Shown here: positions 35,703 through 46,307 of the stretch, one piece after another
How the letters are laid out: each line of letters starts with the position of its first letter
Numbering within the stretch: position 1 is the first letter of the stretch
NCBI RefSeq assembly: GCF_021462225.1
Contig: NC_061800.1
Location: 6,148,501 to 6,212,500 of the forward strand
From: Girardinichthys multiradiatus
Taxonomy: Eukaryota > Chordata > Actinopteri > Cyprinodontiformes > Goodeidae
Direction of reading: 5' to 3'
DNA: 64,000 nt
The notes under the pieces: generated by a model
The model's input: only the letters and a program-made list of their open reading frames with translations
Database searches by the model: none
What the model was told of the DNA's origin: nothing
Translations under genes and position numbers: made by a program

Positions 35703-36984
35703 TTTTAAGGAAAGCTGTGGGTAAAACATTGAGACAGCAGGAAGAAGAGCTTAGTTGCTGTACAATTTCGTCTGAGTTTTTGTAGTTTATTTGGTGACAT
35801 TGGGAAATTTTGTCAAAATCAGCTCTAGTTGGAGACAACTTTGGTACTGGAGTTGATGTGGATGTTCTGACTGCCCCTCTGATCTTTTGGGTTTTTTCAG
35901 TGAAGAAGTTAACAAATTGGTTGCAGGCCCTCGAAGAGTAGATTTCAGATGCTACAGTTACAGGAGGGTTTGTTAGCCTTTCGACCGTGGCAAATAATGG
36001 ACCAGCATTATTAATGTTTTTGCTGATGATCTCAGAAAAGACGGATTCCCTTGCATTTTTCAGTTGTAGGTTATATGTGTATAGTCTCTCTTTATAGATA
36101 ATACAGTGAACCTGGAGTCCAGTCTGTTGCCACCTGCGTTCAGCTTTTTGACACTCCTTTCTTTCACTTCTGACTGGTGGAGCACTTCTCCATGGAGACA
36201 TTTTCTTCCCAGAAACGACTTTCACTTTAATTGGATCAATTGAATCAATGATGTCCGAGATTTTAGAATGAAAGTTATCTACCAGCTCATCTACAGTGTT
36301 ACAGGGCAAAGTGGAGGTAGACGAGTAAATCTGGTTATAGGTGTCAGCAGCACCGTCCTTAAAGATGCATTTTCTTATAATTTATTTTTGGCTAACTGAG
36401 TCATTGGAGATGATGCTTTCAAAAATAATAGAAAAGTGGTCAGATAGAGCAACATCAGTTACAGACACCTTGGAAATGTTTAGACCCTTAGTGATGATCA
36501 AGTCCAAAATATGTCCCTGTTTGTTCGTTCGCTGTTTAACATGTTGAGTCAAACCAACATTTCTAAGAGTGTCACATAGATCTATTGTACTTCTGTCTTC
36601 AGGATTCTCCATGTGAATGTTGAAGTCTCCCACAATAATTAAATAGTCATAATGAACACAAATCACAGATAAAAGCTCGTTAAAATCACTGATAAAGTTT
36701 GTTTTGGACTTAGGAGGCCTGTAAATATTCAAGAACATGGTTCGGACCGGGCTCTTTACCTGGAGAGCCAAATATTCAAAAGAGTCAAATTTGCCCAGAA
36801 ATACGTTTTTACACTCAAATAAATCTTTAAACAAAGGGGCCACCCCTCCACCTTTTCTTTGCTGTCTGCTCTCACAAAGAAAATTGTAGTTCAGAGGCGT
36901 CGCCTCTATCAGAATGGGAGGTTCATTAAATTCATGTAACCATGTTTCTGTTAAAAACATAACATCAAGATCGTGGTCAGTCAT
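35703..36984 (-). pseudogene. L2 ORF2 endonuclease and linker, truncated
   Basis: Two frames: 36382-36984 (200 codons) and 35695-36309. The first carries the endonuclease core: FLTETWLHEFNEPPIL, GGGVAPLF, VGDFNIHMENPE, LDLIITKGLNI and ALSDHFSIIFE, so the catalytic asparagine, aspartate and histidine motifs look intact. The second holds the linker (VDELVDNFHSKISDIIDSID, then MSPWRSAPPV), colinear with the copy at 47.4 and 56.5 kb. A frameshift near 36310-36380 and the missing polymerase make it non-functional. Confidence 0.85.
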
Positions 36985-37559
36985 GAAGTCATTGATTTTC
37001 CTGACAGAGATCTAATGTTCAGTAAAGCCAGTTTATATGACTTAGTTGCTGATATTAACTCTGTGTCTGGTTGTACCTGACAGTTTATGACTTTTAGGTT
37101 TGACTGTTTATTTCTGTCTTTTATCCTTTAGCTTTGTTCTTTATGGCACAGAGGTTTTACAACTATCTTCCATCATGGGCTCAAGTTCTTCAGGGAAATT
37201 ATCATTTATCATAGAGTTACCACTGGGGTCCAGACTGTATCACAGAGTGGGACTTGATTGTTCTGATTTGACGGAGACAGATTAGGAGGTGGTGGGACTC
37301 TGCGGCTTTTGGAAGATGTTGGTTTAGTAGCAGGGCCTGAGGCACGAGGGGTGTTGAATGGAGAAGATGTCAGAGTCATTTGGGTCTCAATCTTAAAAAC
37401 TTATTTCATGTTGTCAGTAAAATCCAGCAAGAACTGGGCTCATTGGAGAGAGGGTAGAGTTCTGTGCAGTCTGGGTCGGGGTCTGGGGTGAGGGGGGTTT
37501 ACCGGGGGTGTCGGTCTGGGTTTGGGTTTGGGGGGAGGGGGGTTTAACAGGGGGGTCCA

Positions 37560-38370
37560 CTTCTCATGTGGAATTCAGCAGGGAAACCTTTTGTAAGGAA
37601 CTATCTCTCTCAGCCAACTGCTCTATCTCTGCTGAAGCTGTTGATACCAGCCTTATCATTGTTGTTGATACTCCATGTTCTCTGATGAAGGTCAAGGCTG
37701 CTGGCGGATTACATACTGAATAGAAGAGATTAGATGTGAGATGTCTGGCTCCCGGCTTGTTCAAACAGAAACCATCTTGCTTGAAAAGGTGTCTTTTTTC
37801 CCCAAAAATATTAGAGTTGTTGATGAAGTTCACAGATGTAGTAGCAAATGCTTTTTTCAACCATTTATTAATCAAGTCTCGAAAAACTCTCACCTCCAAA
37901 GAAAATCGGTGCAAAAGGTCCACTGACAAACACCTTGAAATTGAGACCTCCAACTTTATTCAGCAGACAAATAAAATCCTCCTTCAATACTTCTGATTTT
38001 TTCTTAGCTACGTCATCCATGGCTCCAATGTGTATAATAAGGCTTTCTAGGGTCGGGCTCTTTTCTGTAATTGCCAGAATATTCTCTGAGATATCGGACA
38101 CCATGTTACTGGTACCAATCATAGGTTCTGTGTTTTTCTAGTTGCAGAAGTTTTTCATCCCTTCACTGCTGTGTTGCCCTCTATCAAAGTCCTTGGCCTG
38201 GTGGGGCGCTCTTTCTCTGGCAGCTTAGGAGAAGACTGTTTAGAATGAAGATTGTTCTCATATCTCTTATTGTTCTCGGAAGATTTTCTGGTTTTCATGC
38301 TCAAGTGGGGCAAATCAGTTTTGGAGGGCAATTCCAGCTGGCTAACTCCTATCAGTTGTGACAACAGCTT
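37560..38370 (-). pseudogene. L2 ORF1 with esterase-like (SGNH) domain, decayed
   Basis: ORF1 of the same LINE in broken frames. The block LESLIIHIGAMDDVAKKKSEV (about 38000-38060) fits the conserved xxIHxGTNDxx block of the esterase-type ORF1 of CR1/L2 elements. Later FKVFVSGPFAPIF fits the GP block, and FKQDGFCLNKPGARHLTSNL (about 37710-37770) fits the DGxHxNxxG block with the histidine changed. ORF1 is thought to bind RNA or lipids during transposition. Here it is disabled by frameshifts. Confidence 0.7.
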
Positions 38371-39059
38371 GCTGTTGAAGTCTCCTTTTCCCAGGGGAAA
38401 TGGGGGCCTTTTTCTGTAATTCTGGCCATTCTGATTTATTTAATTGCAGAGATCTTCCAGTAAGTCATCTTCCTTGATTTTTTGGCCTTGCGCCTAAAAC
38501 ATGCCAGGGGGGCTGCCAGTGGGTTTATTCTTGGTGTTCTGTTTGCCTGCTGAGTCGTTGAGCTGGCTGTCACTCTTTGGGATCACAGGCAGTTGAATTA
38601 TTGCCGTACCCCATATTTACCTCAATATTCACTGCTAGTTGATGGAGTTTCATCTCCAAAGCAGTTGATTTCTGTTCAAGTTTGTTGAAGTCCTCTGTGG
38701 TGAAGAAAGGCATCATGTGCTAATTAACTGACGTCGACTTGTCTTTCTTTCGGGATCGATTAAAAAACATAACGAAATCCTTTAGAAAAAATAAAAATAA
38801 TAATCATCCTTGGGAGTCACTGGTATGAAGACGTTTTAGTCCAACGTTTCCGTAATTTTGGCAAAGAGATAAGAAGTTAAGAGTAAAAGAATGCAAGCAA
38901 GCAGGCAGTGGGGAAGAAAAGCATTTAAGCAGGCTGAGAAGCAGAAGTACAGTATAGTAAAACACGAACTTAAAATGAAATTGAAGGTCTACAGGTTAGA
39001 TAATGTAATTCTGACATCGAGCACAAGTTTAGAGAAACCATTATGAATAAACAAAATTG

Positions 39060-39362
39060 TTTTTATTTGCCAAGGGTCTTTCTGCATGGAGTTTGTATGT
39101 TCTTCCTGTGTATGCTTGGGTTCCATCTGGGTACCCCAGCTTTCTTCCAGAGTCCAAAAATATGACTGTTAGGTTAATTGGTCTCTTTAAATTGCCCTTG
39201 TGAGTGGGTGTGTGGTTGTTTGTCCTGTGTTGCTCAGCGTTGAACTGGTGACATGTCCAGGGTCTACTCCGCCTCTGGCCTGTAGACTGCTGGAAATAGG
39301 CACCAGCTCCCCCACGAGCCAGTATGGAAGAAGCAGGTATAGAAAATGGATGTATAGATGAT
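39060..39362 (+). mobile_element. tRNA-derived SINE, body fragment
   Basis: Matches, in the opposite orientation, the SINE at 48797-49162. Shared blocks include TCTTTCTGCATGGAGTTTG, TTAGGTTAATTGGTC, CATGTCCAGGGT and AAATAGGCACCAGCTCCCCC. The tRNA-like head is missing. Divergent and old. Confidence 0.75.
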
Positions 39363-39754
39363 AATAATGCTGAATTTTCATTCATATTATATGAATATTT
39401 TGCAAGGCAAAATGATCCCACCTACTAAGTGCTGATTTTCTGTCAACTATATTCTGTAAGCTGTCTGCCAAGACCTTTTTTAGTGTAGAGAATTACACCA
39501 AAACACATTTAGTTAGGGAGTTTGGAAATCTACCCAGCTTGACAGTTTACAAAAGTGTAGCAGAGCTCAGAATAAACTGTCTGATAAATATGTGACTCAC
39601 AGATTTATTCTGAGATACTTAAGTTACATGCCCCTTGTTTGTAATTTGATCCCTATTTTCAGTACAGCCTCATCACAGGTCATGTATTGAACAGACCTAG
39701 GCTATTAAAACGGAATCATTAAAAATGCTAATTGATGATGTGTCTCTATGTTGC
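39363..39754. other. No gene seen
   Basis: Unassigned spacer between two SINE pieces of the same orientation. Confidence 0.45.
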
Positions 39755-39866
39755 GGTGTGATGGACTGGCGACCTGTCCAGTGTGTACACCACCTCTCGC
39801 CCGTATACTGCTGGAGTTTGGCACCAGCTCCCCCGTGACCCAGTATAGAAGAATAGAAAATGGATT
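39755..39866 (+). mobile_element. SINE 3' fragment
   Basis: A short second piece of the same SINE: GTGATGGACTGGCGACCTGT, then CACCAGCTCCCCCGTGACCC and AGAAAATGGAT. Confidence 0.7.
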
Positions 39867-39919
39867 TGGCAGCAATATGAATAATTTTGGGCTTAATTAT
39901 AATTTTAGCATGAGCAAAG

Positions 39920-40485
39920 TATTTTAAAAAAAAATCTAACTGTCACCTTTTGTGATGGTGAAGGACCAAACCGGCAACAGGACATCAGCAGGCGCATACT
40001 GAATGTATGCATTTTAAGGAAAAGCTTACTGACATAAAGGAAACAGGAATCTGGGAAGCGACAACAGCGATGATAACAGACGAACCGGCAATGAATGGAA
40101 AGAAAACAGGCACCAAAATACACTGAGGTGAAAAAAACTACATGAAAAACAGGTATGTGCAATCAACAGTAACACAACAAGTGCTGATCATGATATTATC
40201 CCTTCCTCAGGGCCAAATACCAGACGCCCCCATGAGTCCTTAAAAAAAAAGAAAACAACCTGAAACAAATCGGCAGAGGGGGCCTCGGAGGGAGGGCAAG
40301 AAAAAAAACAAACAAACCTTGAGTTCAGGCAGGAGGTCGTTCCGCCGAGGCACAGAGTTGAGGCGGGCGACCAGGAGGTCACAGAGTGAACCTTGGAGGC
40401 TGTCTGAGGTGGGATCAATTGGACTTCCTTGTCGGAGAACACAGAAATTGAAGGACAAGGCAAAAACTAAGTTCACCCACTCATT
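39920..40485 (-). mobile_element. Fragment of a non-autonomous LTR element
   Basis: Part resembles the 3' internal region of the complete element at 42804-45237: a GGGGGCCTCGGAGGGAGGGCA block near 40275 compares with GGGCCTCGGAAGGAGGGCAC near 43339. It is flanked by A-rich runs and a GGTGAAGGACCAAACC block that recalls the LTR. Boundaries are uncertain. Confidence 0.4.
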
Positions 40486-41506
40486 TTCTGTTGTAGTTCT
40501 TAACACGATGTAATAAAAACAAATGTGCTTGTCCTCTTTTGGATGAGTCTAATGATCACCTGTGGCAGACTTGCCATCTGACCGATGTACCACCACAAAT
40601 TACAAGGAGGATAATATGGAGGTCAGAAAAAAAATTCTTAGCTCATTGTAAAAGAACCACTGTGCCTTTCTGCCAGCTCCATGTATTTTTTGAAAGGACC
40701 GATGCAGCAAGGGTGTTTAAGTCAGCCTGCCTCTATTTTGCCTTTGAATCACCATGCAAGGTAGTCACTCTCCTCTATCAGCTGATGGGTATAGGGCAAG
40801 CCAGCTTCACAGGTTGAGGGTATAATGCAATGATGACATACAGTTTGTGCGACCAGCTAGCAGTAGTGTTTAAAAGCCTGAAGTAGACTCAGAAGTCGTT
40901 TTGAACAAGAGGAGCAAGAAGGTTAGATATATAATTTAAATCTGAAGCATTCGTTCAGCCAACAACAGAATTGCTACTCTGTATGAGGAGGCTTACAATG
41001 CAGATTTTATGTGTAGTGCTCAATGCCAAATGACACCTACTGTTGTCACACACTACTGGCTTTAAAGGATATCGCTCTCTCTACTTGTTATTTATGAAAT
41101 GCAAGGGGGGCTTAAAACTGAGCTATTGAGCAACACACACCCATGTGGGTTTGGCATTAAAAAAAGGATGAATGTGGGCAAAAACACCTCATGCTAATAA
41201 AGTATGATGGGGGGTGGGATCTGTGATCCTGTGCAGCAGTTTCTATTCCAAAAGCCCTAGAACCTTGTCAGAGTTCACATCATCAGTACTCAAGATGTGT
41301 GAGCAAATATCTGGTGAACTCTACAAGTAAACTGATAATGCACTGTCACTTTTACAATGATGATGATCCAAAAATAGGGCCAAATCAACACAAACATATT
41401 TCACTAGACAGAAAACTTAAACCTTATTTAGTGGCAATCTTGGTTCTCAGAACTGACATGGCAAAAATAAGAGAGTATGAGAGATGGCCCAGAACTCTGG
41501 ACAAGA
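40486..41506. other. No gene seen
   Basis: Unassigned. A 92-codon open frame at 40539-40817 has no recognisable domain. Confidence 0.45.
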
Positions 41507-41508
41507 TA

Positions 41509-42775
41509 CAGGGGTTGGACAATGAAACTGAAACACCTGTCATTTTAGTGTGGGAGGTTTCATGGCTAAATTGGACCAGCCTAGTAGCCAGTCTTCATTG
41601 ATTGCACATTGTACCAGTAAGAGCAGAGTGTGAAGGTTCAATTAGCGGGGTAAGAGCACAGTTTTGCTCAAAATATTGAAATGCACACATTATGGGTGAC
41701 ATACCAGAGCTCAAAAGAGGACAAATTGTTGGTGCACGTCTTGCTGGCGCATCTGTGACCAAGACAGCAAGTCTTTGTGATGTATCAAGAGCCACGGTAT
41801 CCAGGGTAATGTCAGCATACCACCAAGAAGGACGAAGCACATCCAACAGGATTAACTGTGGATTCAAGAGGAAGCTGTCTGAAAGGGATGTTCGGGTGCT
41901 AAACCGGATTGTATCCAAAAAACATAAAACCACGGCTGCCCAAATCACGGCAGAATTAAATGTGCACCTCAACTCTCCTATTTCCACCAGAACTGTCCGT
42001 CGGGAGCTCCACAGGGTCAATATACACGGCCGGGCTGCTATAACCAAACCTTTGGTCACTCATGCCAATGCCAAACTTCAGTTTCAATGGTCCAAGGAGC
42101 GCAAATCTTGGGCTGTGGACAATGTGAAACATGTATTGTTCTCTGATGAGTCCACCTTTACTGTTTTCCCCACATCCAGGAGAGTTACGGTGTGGAGAAG
42201 CCCCAAAGAAGCGTACCACCCAGACTGTTGCATGCCCAGAGTGAAGCATGGGGGTGGATCAGTGATGGTTTGGGCTGCCATATCATGGCATTCCCTTGGC
42301 CCAATACTTGTGCTAGATGGGTGCGTCACTTCCAAGGACTACCGAACCATTCTTGAGGACCATGTGCATCCAATGGTTCAAACATTGTATCCTGAAGGCG
42401 GTGCCGTGTATCAGGATGACAATGCACTAATACACACAGCAAGACTGGTGAAAGATTGGTTTGATGAACATGAAAGTGAAGTTGAACATCTCCCATGGCC
42501 TGCACAGTCACCAGATCTAAATATTATTGAGCCACTTTGGGGTGTTTTGGAGGAGCAAGTCAGGAAACGTTTTCCTCCACCAGTATCACGTAGTGACCTG
42601 GCCACTATCCTGCAAGAAGAATGGCTTAAAATCCCTCTGACCACTGTGCAGGACTTGTATATGTCATTCCCAAGACGAATTGACGCTGTATTGGCCGCAA
42701 AAGGAGGCCCTACACCATACTAATAAATTATTGTGGTCTAAAACCAGGTGTTTCAGTTTCATTGTCCAACCCCTG
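41509..42775 (+). mobile_element. Intact DD36E Tc1/mariner transposon
   Basis: A 1267-bp DNA transposon with TA on both sides (41507-41508, 42776-42777). The terminal repeats at 41509-41539 and 42745-42775 (CAGGGGTTGGACAATGAAAC...) are perfect inverted copies over 31 bp. The single transposase gene is open. Size, ends and gene all look complete, so this copy may be recently active. Confidence 0.95.
41692..42723 (+). CDS. DD36E Tc1/mariner transposase, 343 aa
   Basis: Transposase that excises and reinserts the element at TA sites. The N-terminal helix-turn-helix region (about 1-110) begins MGDIPELKRGQIVGARLAG and includes VTKTASLCDVSRATVSRV. The catalytic residues are D152 (LFSDES), D243 (YQDDNALIHTA) and E280 (SPDLNIIEPLW). 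There are 36 residues between D243 and E280, not the 34 of the other Tc1 in this window. This spacing is that of the DD36E group described as Incomer. The C-terminus is FPRRIDAVLAAKGGPTPY. No stops or frameshifts were seen. It starts 183 bp inside the left terminus and ends 22 bp before the right terminal repeat. Confidence 0.95.
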   Translation: MGDIPELKRGQIVGARLAGASVTKTASLCDVSRATVSRVMSAYHQEGRSTSNRINCGFKRKLSERDVRVLNRIVSKKHKTTAAQITAELNVHLNSPISTRTVRRELHRVNIHGRAAITKPLVTHANAKLQFQWSKERKSWAVDNVKHVLFSDESTFTVFPTSRRVTVWRSPKEAYHPDCCMPRVKHGGGSVMVWAAISWHSLGPILVLDGCVTSKDYRTILEDHVHPMVQTLYPEGGAVYQDDNALIHTARLVKDWFDEHESEVEHLPWPAQSPDLNIIEPLWGVLEEQVRKRFPPPVSRSDLATILQEEWLKIPLTTVQDLYMSFPRRIDAVLAAKGGPTPY

Positions 42776-42803
42776 TAGATAATGATGATAGAGGAGATGG
42801 CTA

Positions 42804-43239
42804 TGTCAGGTTTTGTGTTCGGATCGGACCAAAGCCCTGACAAGAGCTTGGGAGCAGCATGTTTGTAAGAGTCTTCAGATTTTATTTCCAGAGGTTTTTA
42901 CAAACACGTAGCGAGTAACTGCAGGTACTACAAAGAATCCAGACAAAAACGTACATGAGAGTACTCTGCAGGAAATTGTAGAGAAAACAGAATCAGGGAT
43001 AGTGACGGAGGAACCAGCGGGAAACAAAGAACACAGACAAACTAATATACTGAGAGACATGAACGGGAAACAAAGGGCAGACAATCAAAGATGCAGGGAA
43101 CAGGTGTGACATGGATGCAGGGAGACAGAGGGAGCAGGTGAAGCTAATAAGACTGAATACACAAACCAAAATAAAAACATCTAGACAAAATAAACCACAA
43201 GAGACCATAAAACAAAAACCAACATGTCACACCGTGACA
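42804..43239 (-). repeat. 3' LTR of the non-autonomous element
   Basis: A 436-bp LTR, preceded in the coding direction by the polypurine tract. It has AAATAAAATCTG on the minus strand near 42885. Confidence 0.88.
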
Positions 43240-43258
43240 TAACCCCCACCCCCCCTCA
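43240..43258 (-). promoter_or_regulatory. Polypurine tract
   Basis: The coding strand reads TTGAGGGGGGGTGGGGGTTA directly before the 3' LTR, a typical plus-strand primer. Confidence 0.7.
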
Positions 43259-43424
43259 AGGTCGGTTTCCAAACGACCCTTTAGAGTCCAAAAAACAAGA
43301 GTTCAAAATCAAAACAACCCGACCAGGGCGGGCGGATAGGGCCTCGGAAGGAGGGCACAAGTCCAAACAAAAAAAAAAGAAATCCAACCAGGAAAAAAAC
43401 AAAGGCCGACGATGAAGGAGCTGA

Positions 43425-44345
43425 TGGTCAGGAGGCCTGCGGCGAAGCAGCCAGCGTAGAAGCCGATGATCCGGAGGCCGGCAGCGAAGTAGCCAGCGAA
43501 GAGGCCGATGATTCGGAGACCTGCAATGTAGAAGCCAGAGGAGAGGGAGAAGATCTGGAGGTCTGCGGCAAAGAAGCCAGCGAAGAGGCCGATGATCCGG
43601 AGGCCGGCGGCGACAGAGATGCAGGAGTCCAGGAGGCCGGCGGCGACAGAGATGCAGGCGTCCAGGAGATCTGTGGTGCAGCATCCAGCGGCGAGAATGC
43701 AGGCTGCCCGGAGGCCGGCAGCGGAGGTGCAGGCTGCCCGGAGGCCGGCAGCGGAGATGGCAAGCAATCCCACGAAGCGAGGAGTCAGGCGGTCTGCGAC
43801 GTGGAAGCAGGTTCCTCGGAGGTCTGCGACAAAGCCAGAACCGCGGCGAAGACTTCAGCCTGGGCAGGGCCCGCAAGGCTTAGGCCTGGAGTCCAGCTTA
43901 GGCGTGTCTAGCTGTGGTGTGTCTAGCTGTGGCGTGTCTGGATGTGGTGTGACTAGCTGTGGCGTGACTGGCTCTGGTGTGTCTGGCCCTGTGTCAGGCT
44001 CTGGTGTGTCTGGCCCTGGTCAGGCTCTGGTGTGTCTGGCCCTGGAGCCAGGATCAGAGGCGGTTCATCCTTGAACCCCTCCGACACAGGAAGTAGAGGC
44101 GGTTTGTTCTAGAACCCCTCCGGCACAGGAAGTAGAGGCGGTTCGTCCTCGAACCCCTCTGGAAACTCAGGAGGTAGAGGCGGTTCGTCCTCGAACCCCT
44201 CTGGAAACTCAGGAGGTAGAGGCGGTCCGTCCTCGGACCCCTCAGTAAACTCAGGAAGTACCGGCAGTCCGTCCTTGGACCCCTCAGTAAACTCAGGAAC
44301 GTATGGCTGAGGTGGTCCGTCTTCAGACCCCTCAGTAAACTCGAG
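43425..44345. repeat. Three minisatellite-like arrays inside the LTR element
   Basis: Block 1 (about 43430-43760): repeats built on GGAGGCCGGCGGCGA. Block 2 (about 43905-44045): a roughly 15-21-bp unit around GTGTGTCTGGCCCTG/GTGTCTAGCTGTGGC. Block 3 (about 44085-44345): units of about 36-48 bp around GAGGCGGTTCGTCCTCGAAC. Block 3 is read in frame by the ORF on the minus strand. The arrays are high in GC compared with their surroundings. Confidence 0.8.
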
Positions 44346-44753
44346 AAGTAGATGCTCATAAAGCTTGGCAACACCCGGCAGTGGCCCAGGATCTTTGGGG
44401 ATCTGTGCTGCTCTAATGGCCACAAGAAGAGGGTCGAAAGGACCACCTGCAGAGACAGGAGCTGGAGCATTGAGGCATCCCTCCGTAATGAATTCAGCCT
44501 GTAAAACAGAGTGCACCTGGTCCAGATCCTCGGGATGTGCCATTAAATGGCATCCAAAACTAAAGCAGCGTTGCCTCATGAAGTCTTTCTTAATTTTCTC
44601 CAGCCTGGCTTGCAGTCAATTTCGGGCTGGAGGTTGCACTGACGGCTGGAGAACTGCAAAGGGCGCTGGGTGACTATCCACCAACTCCGGGGAAAACAGC
44701 TGCGAGGAGATCATGGAGGACAGACCCGCCAAGGAAAGGTTGGAAGCACCCAT
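44109..44753 (-). pseudogene. Repetitive ORF of the non-autonomous LTR element
   Basis: One minus-strand frame runs from an ATG at 44753 (MGASNLSLAGLSS) to 44109, broken by a single TGA near 44617 just after QPPARN. After the stop it continues LQARLEKIKKDFMRQRCF, a short amphipathic segment. It ends in tandem peptides of the form PEFTEGSEDGPP/PEFPEGFEDEPP, about six units. No known domain is recognised. It sits where gag would be, so it may be a gag replacement that helps the RNA hitch-hike, but that is inference. The single stop suggests recent loss, or readthrough. Confidence 0.55.
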
Positions 44754-44801
44754 CCGCACCTCCCCAATGGCGACTGCTCTGCGGCGACGACTTCGTCCTA
44801 C

Positions 44802-45237
44802 TGTCAGGTTCTGTGTTTGAATTGGACCAAAGCGCAGACAAGAGCTTGGGAGCAGCATGTTTGTAAGGGTCTTCAGATTTTATTTCCAGCGGTATTTACA
44901 AACATGTAGCGAGTAACTGCAGGTACTACAAAGAATCCAGACAAAAACTTACATGAGAGTACTCTGCAGGAAATTGTAGAGAAAACAGAACCAGGGATAG
45001 TGACGGAGGAACCAGCGGGGAACAAAGAACACAGACCAACTAATATACTGAGAGACATGAGAGGGAAACAAAGGGCAGACAATCAAAGAAACAGGGAACA
45101 GGTGTGACATGGACGCAGGGAGACAGAGGGAGCAGGTGAACCTAATAAGACTGAATACACAAACCAAAATAAAAACATCTAGACAAGATAAACCACAAGA
45201 GACCATAAAACAAAAACCAACATGTCACACCTTGACA
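44802..45237 (-). repeat. 5' LTR of the non-autonomous element
   Basis: A 436-bp LTR, direct copy of 42804-43239, followed at the right by duplication GGCTA (45238-45242). Confidence 0.88.
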
Positions 45238-45287
45238 GGCTAAGTGCTGTCCTATTGTCAAAAAGTCATAATACAGCAGGGCTAATA

Positions 45288-46137
45288 CAGGTCCTTCTCA
45301 AAATATTAGCATATTGTGATAAAGTTCATTATTTTCCATAATGTCATGATGGAAATTTAACATTCATATATTTTAGACTCATTGCACATTAACTGCAATA
45401 TTTCAGGTCTTTTATTGTCTTAATACAGATGATTTTGGCATACAGCTCATGAAAACCCAAAATTCCTATCTCACAAAATTAGCATATTTCATCTGACCAA
45501 AAAAAAGAAAAGTGTTTTTAATACAAAAAACATCAACCTTCAAATAATCATGTACAGTTATGCACTCAATACTGTGTCAGCTGCTGGTGTTGGTCCACTG
45601 TGTTTTATCAAGGGCAGGGTCAATGCAGCTAGCTATCAGGAGATTTTGGAGCACTTCATGCTTCCATCTACTGAAAAGCTTTATGGAGATGAAGATTTCA
45701 TTTTTCAACACGACCTGGCACCTGCTCACAGTGCCAAAACCACTGGTAAATGGCATCCTGGGCCTCCATAAGACCTCAGCAGTGCCACAGGCTGATTGCC
45801 TCCATGCCACACCGCATTGAAGCAGTCATTTCTGCTAAAGGATTCCCAACCAAGTATTGAGTACATAACTGTACATGATTATTTGAAGGTTGACGTTTTT
45901 TGTATTAAAAACACTTTTCTTTTATTGGTCGGATGAAATATGCTAATTTTGTGAGATAGGAATTTTGGGTTTTCATGAGCTGTATGCCAAAATCATCCGT
46001 ATTAAGACAATAAAAGACCTGAAATATTTCAGTTAGTGTGCAATGAATCTAAAATATATGAATGTTAAATTTTCATCATGACATTGTGGAAAATAATGAA
46101 CTTTATCACAATATGCTAATATTTTGAGAAGGACCTG
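45288..46137 (+). mobile_element. Internally deleted Tc1 with enlarged terminal repeats
   Basis: An 850-bp derivative of the Tc1 family at 16247-23030, with TA on both sides (45286-45287, 46138-46139). The centre keeps a transposase scrap (45580-45750, GYxxxILEHFM to FQHDLAPAHSAKTTGKW), then a deletion, then the last ~35 codons ending GFPTKY. The left arm (45288-45573) is an inverted copy of the right arm (about 45855-46137), reaching through the stop-codon end of the gene. Its terminal repeat is thus about 285 bp, longer than in the parent. The element cannot make transposase but its ends look usable. Confidence 0.9.
45580..45857 (+). pseudogene. Tc1 transposase, deletion remnant
   Basis: Remnant corresponding to residues of about 178-237 and 289-320 of the 320-aa copy. 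It includes VSAAGVGPLCFIKGRVNAAS and the second catalytic aspartate (QHDLAPAH). The first aspartate and the catalytic glutamate are both deleted. The junction after GKW shifts the frame. Confidence 0.9.
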
Positions 46138-46139
46138 TA

Positions 46140-46307
46140 TATTTCTGACCATTTGGAGCCCCTCAGATCTACTTAGAGTCTGAGATCTTCCAATCAAAGG
46201 CTCCTGGAAATCTATTTTAAAACCAGAGGGCATAAATCCTTCAGAATTGTGGCCCCAAGGCTGGGGAACGCGTTGCCTCCATCTTTGCGATGCCTTAAGT
46301 CTGTGGA
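46140..46307 (+). mobile_element. Outer LINE, left piece (CR1/L2-type C-terminus)
   Basis: The sequence reads SFRIVAPRLGNALPPSLRCLKSVD near 46234-46306. The same protein continues at 59084 as SFKKQLKTHLFRQALTSF, in line with the usual ending of L2/CR1-type polymerases. The interruption is the R LTR, with target duplication GTGGA (46303-46307 and 59079-59083). This is the oldest layer of the nest. Confidence 0.7.

Larger units (their letters stand above)
35703..38760 (-). mobile_element. L2-clade LINE, 3'-truncated, minus strand
   Basis: The 5' two-thirds of an L2 LINE: an ORF1 region (about 38760-37560) and the endonuclease and linker of ORF2 (36984-35703). It is the same subfamily as the copy at 46885-58677, with long near-identical protein stretches. 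The reverse transcriptase and 3' end are absent; the element stops at the R LTR. Loss of the 3' side is unusual for a LINE, which is normally truncated at the 5' end, and points to a later deletion or rearrangement. Confidence 0.88.
42804..45237 (-). mobile_element. Complete non-autonomous LTR retrotransposon
   Basis: A 2.43-kb element with two 436-bp direct LTRs (42804-43239 and 44802-45237), TG...CA ends and a 5-bp duplication GGCTA (42799-42803 and 45238-45242). The LTRs differ at several percent of positions by eye. The orientation is minus, judged from the polyadenylation signal in the LTR and a G-rich polypurine tract beside the left LTR. There is no reverse transcriptase or integrase, so it must borrow enzymes. 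The internal part is a repetitive ORF plus three minisatellite-like blocks. Confidence 0.9.

Noticed and set aside
43592..44074. Plus-strand 160-codon frame with RRPAAE repeats
   Set aside because: A product of the GC-rich minisatellite. The element is oriented on the minus strand.
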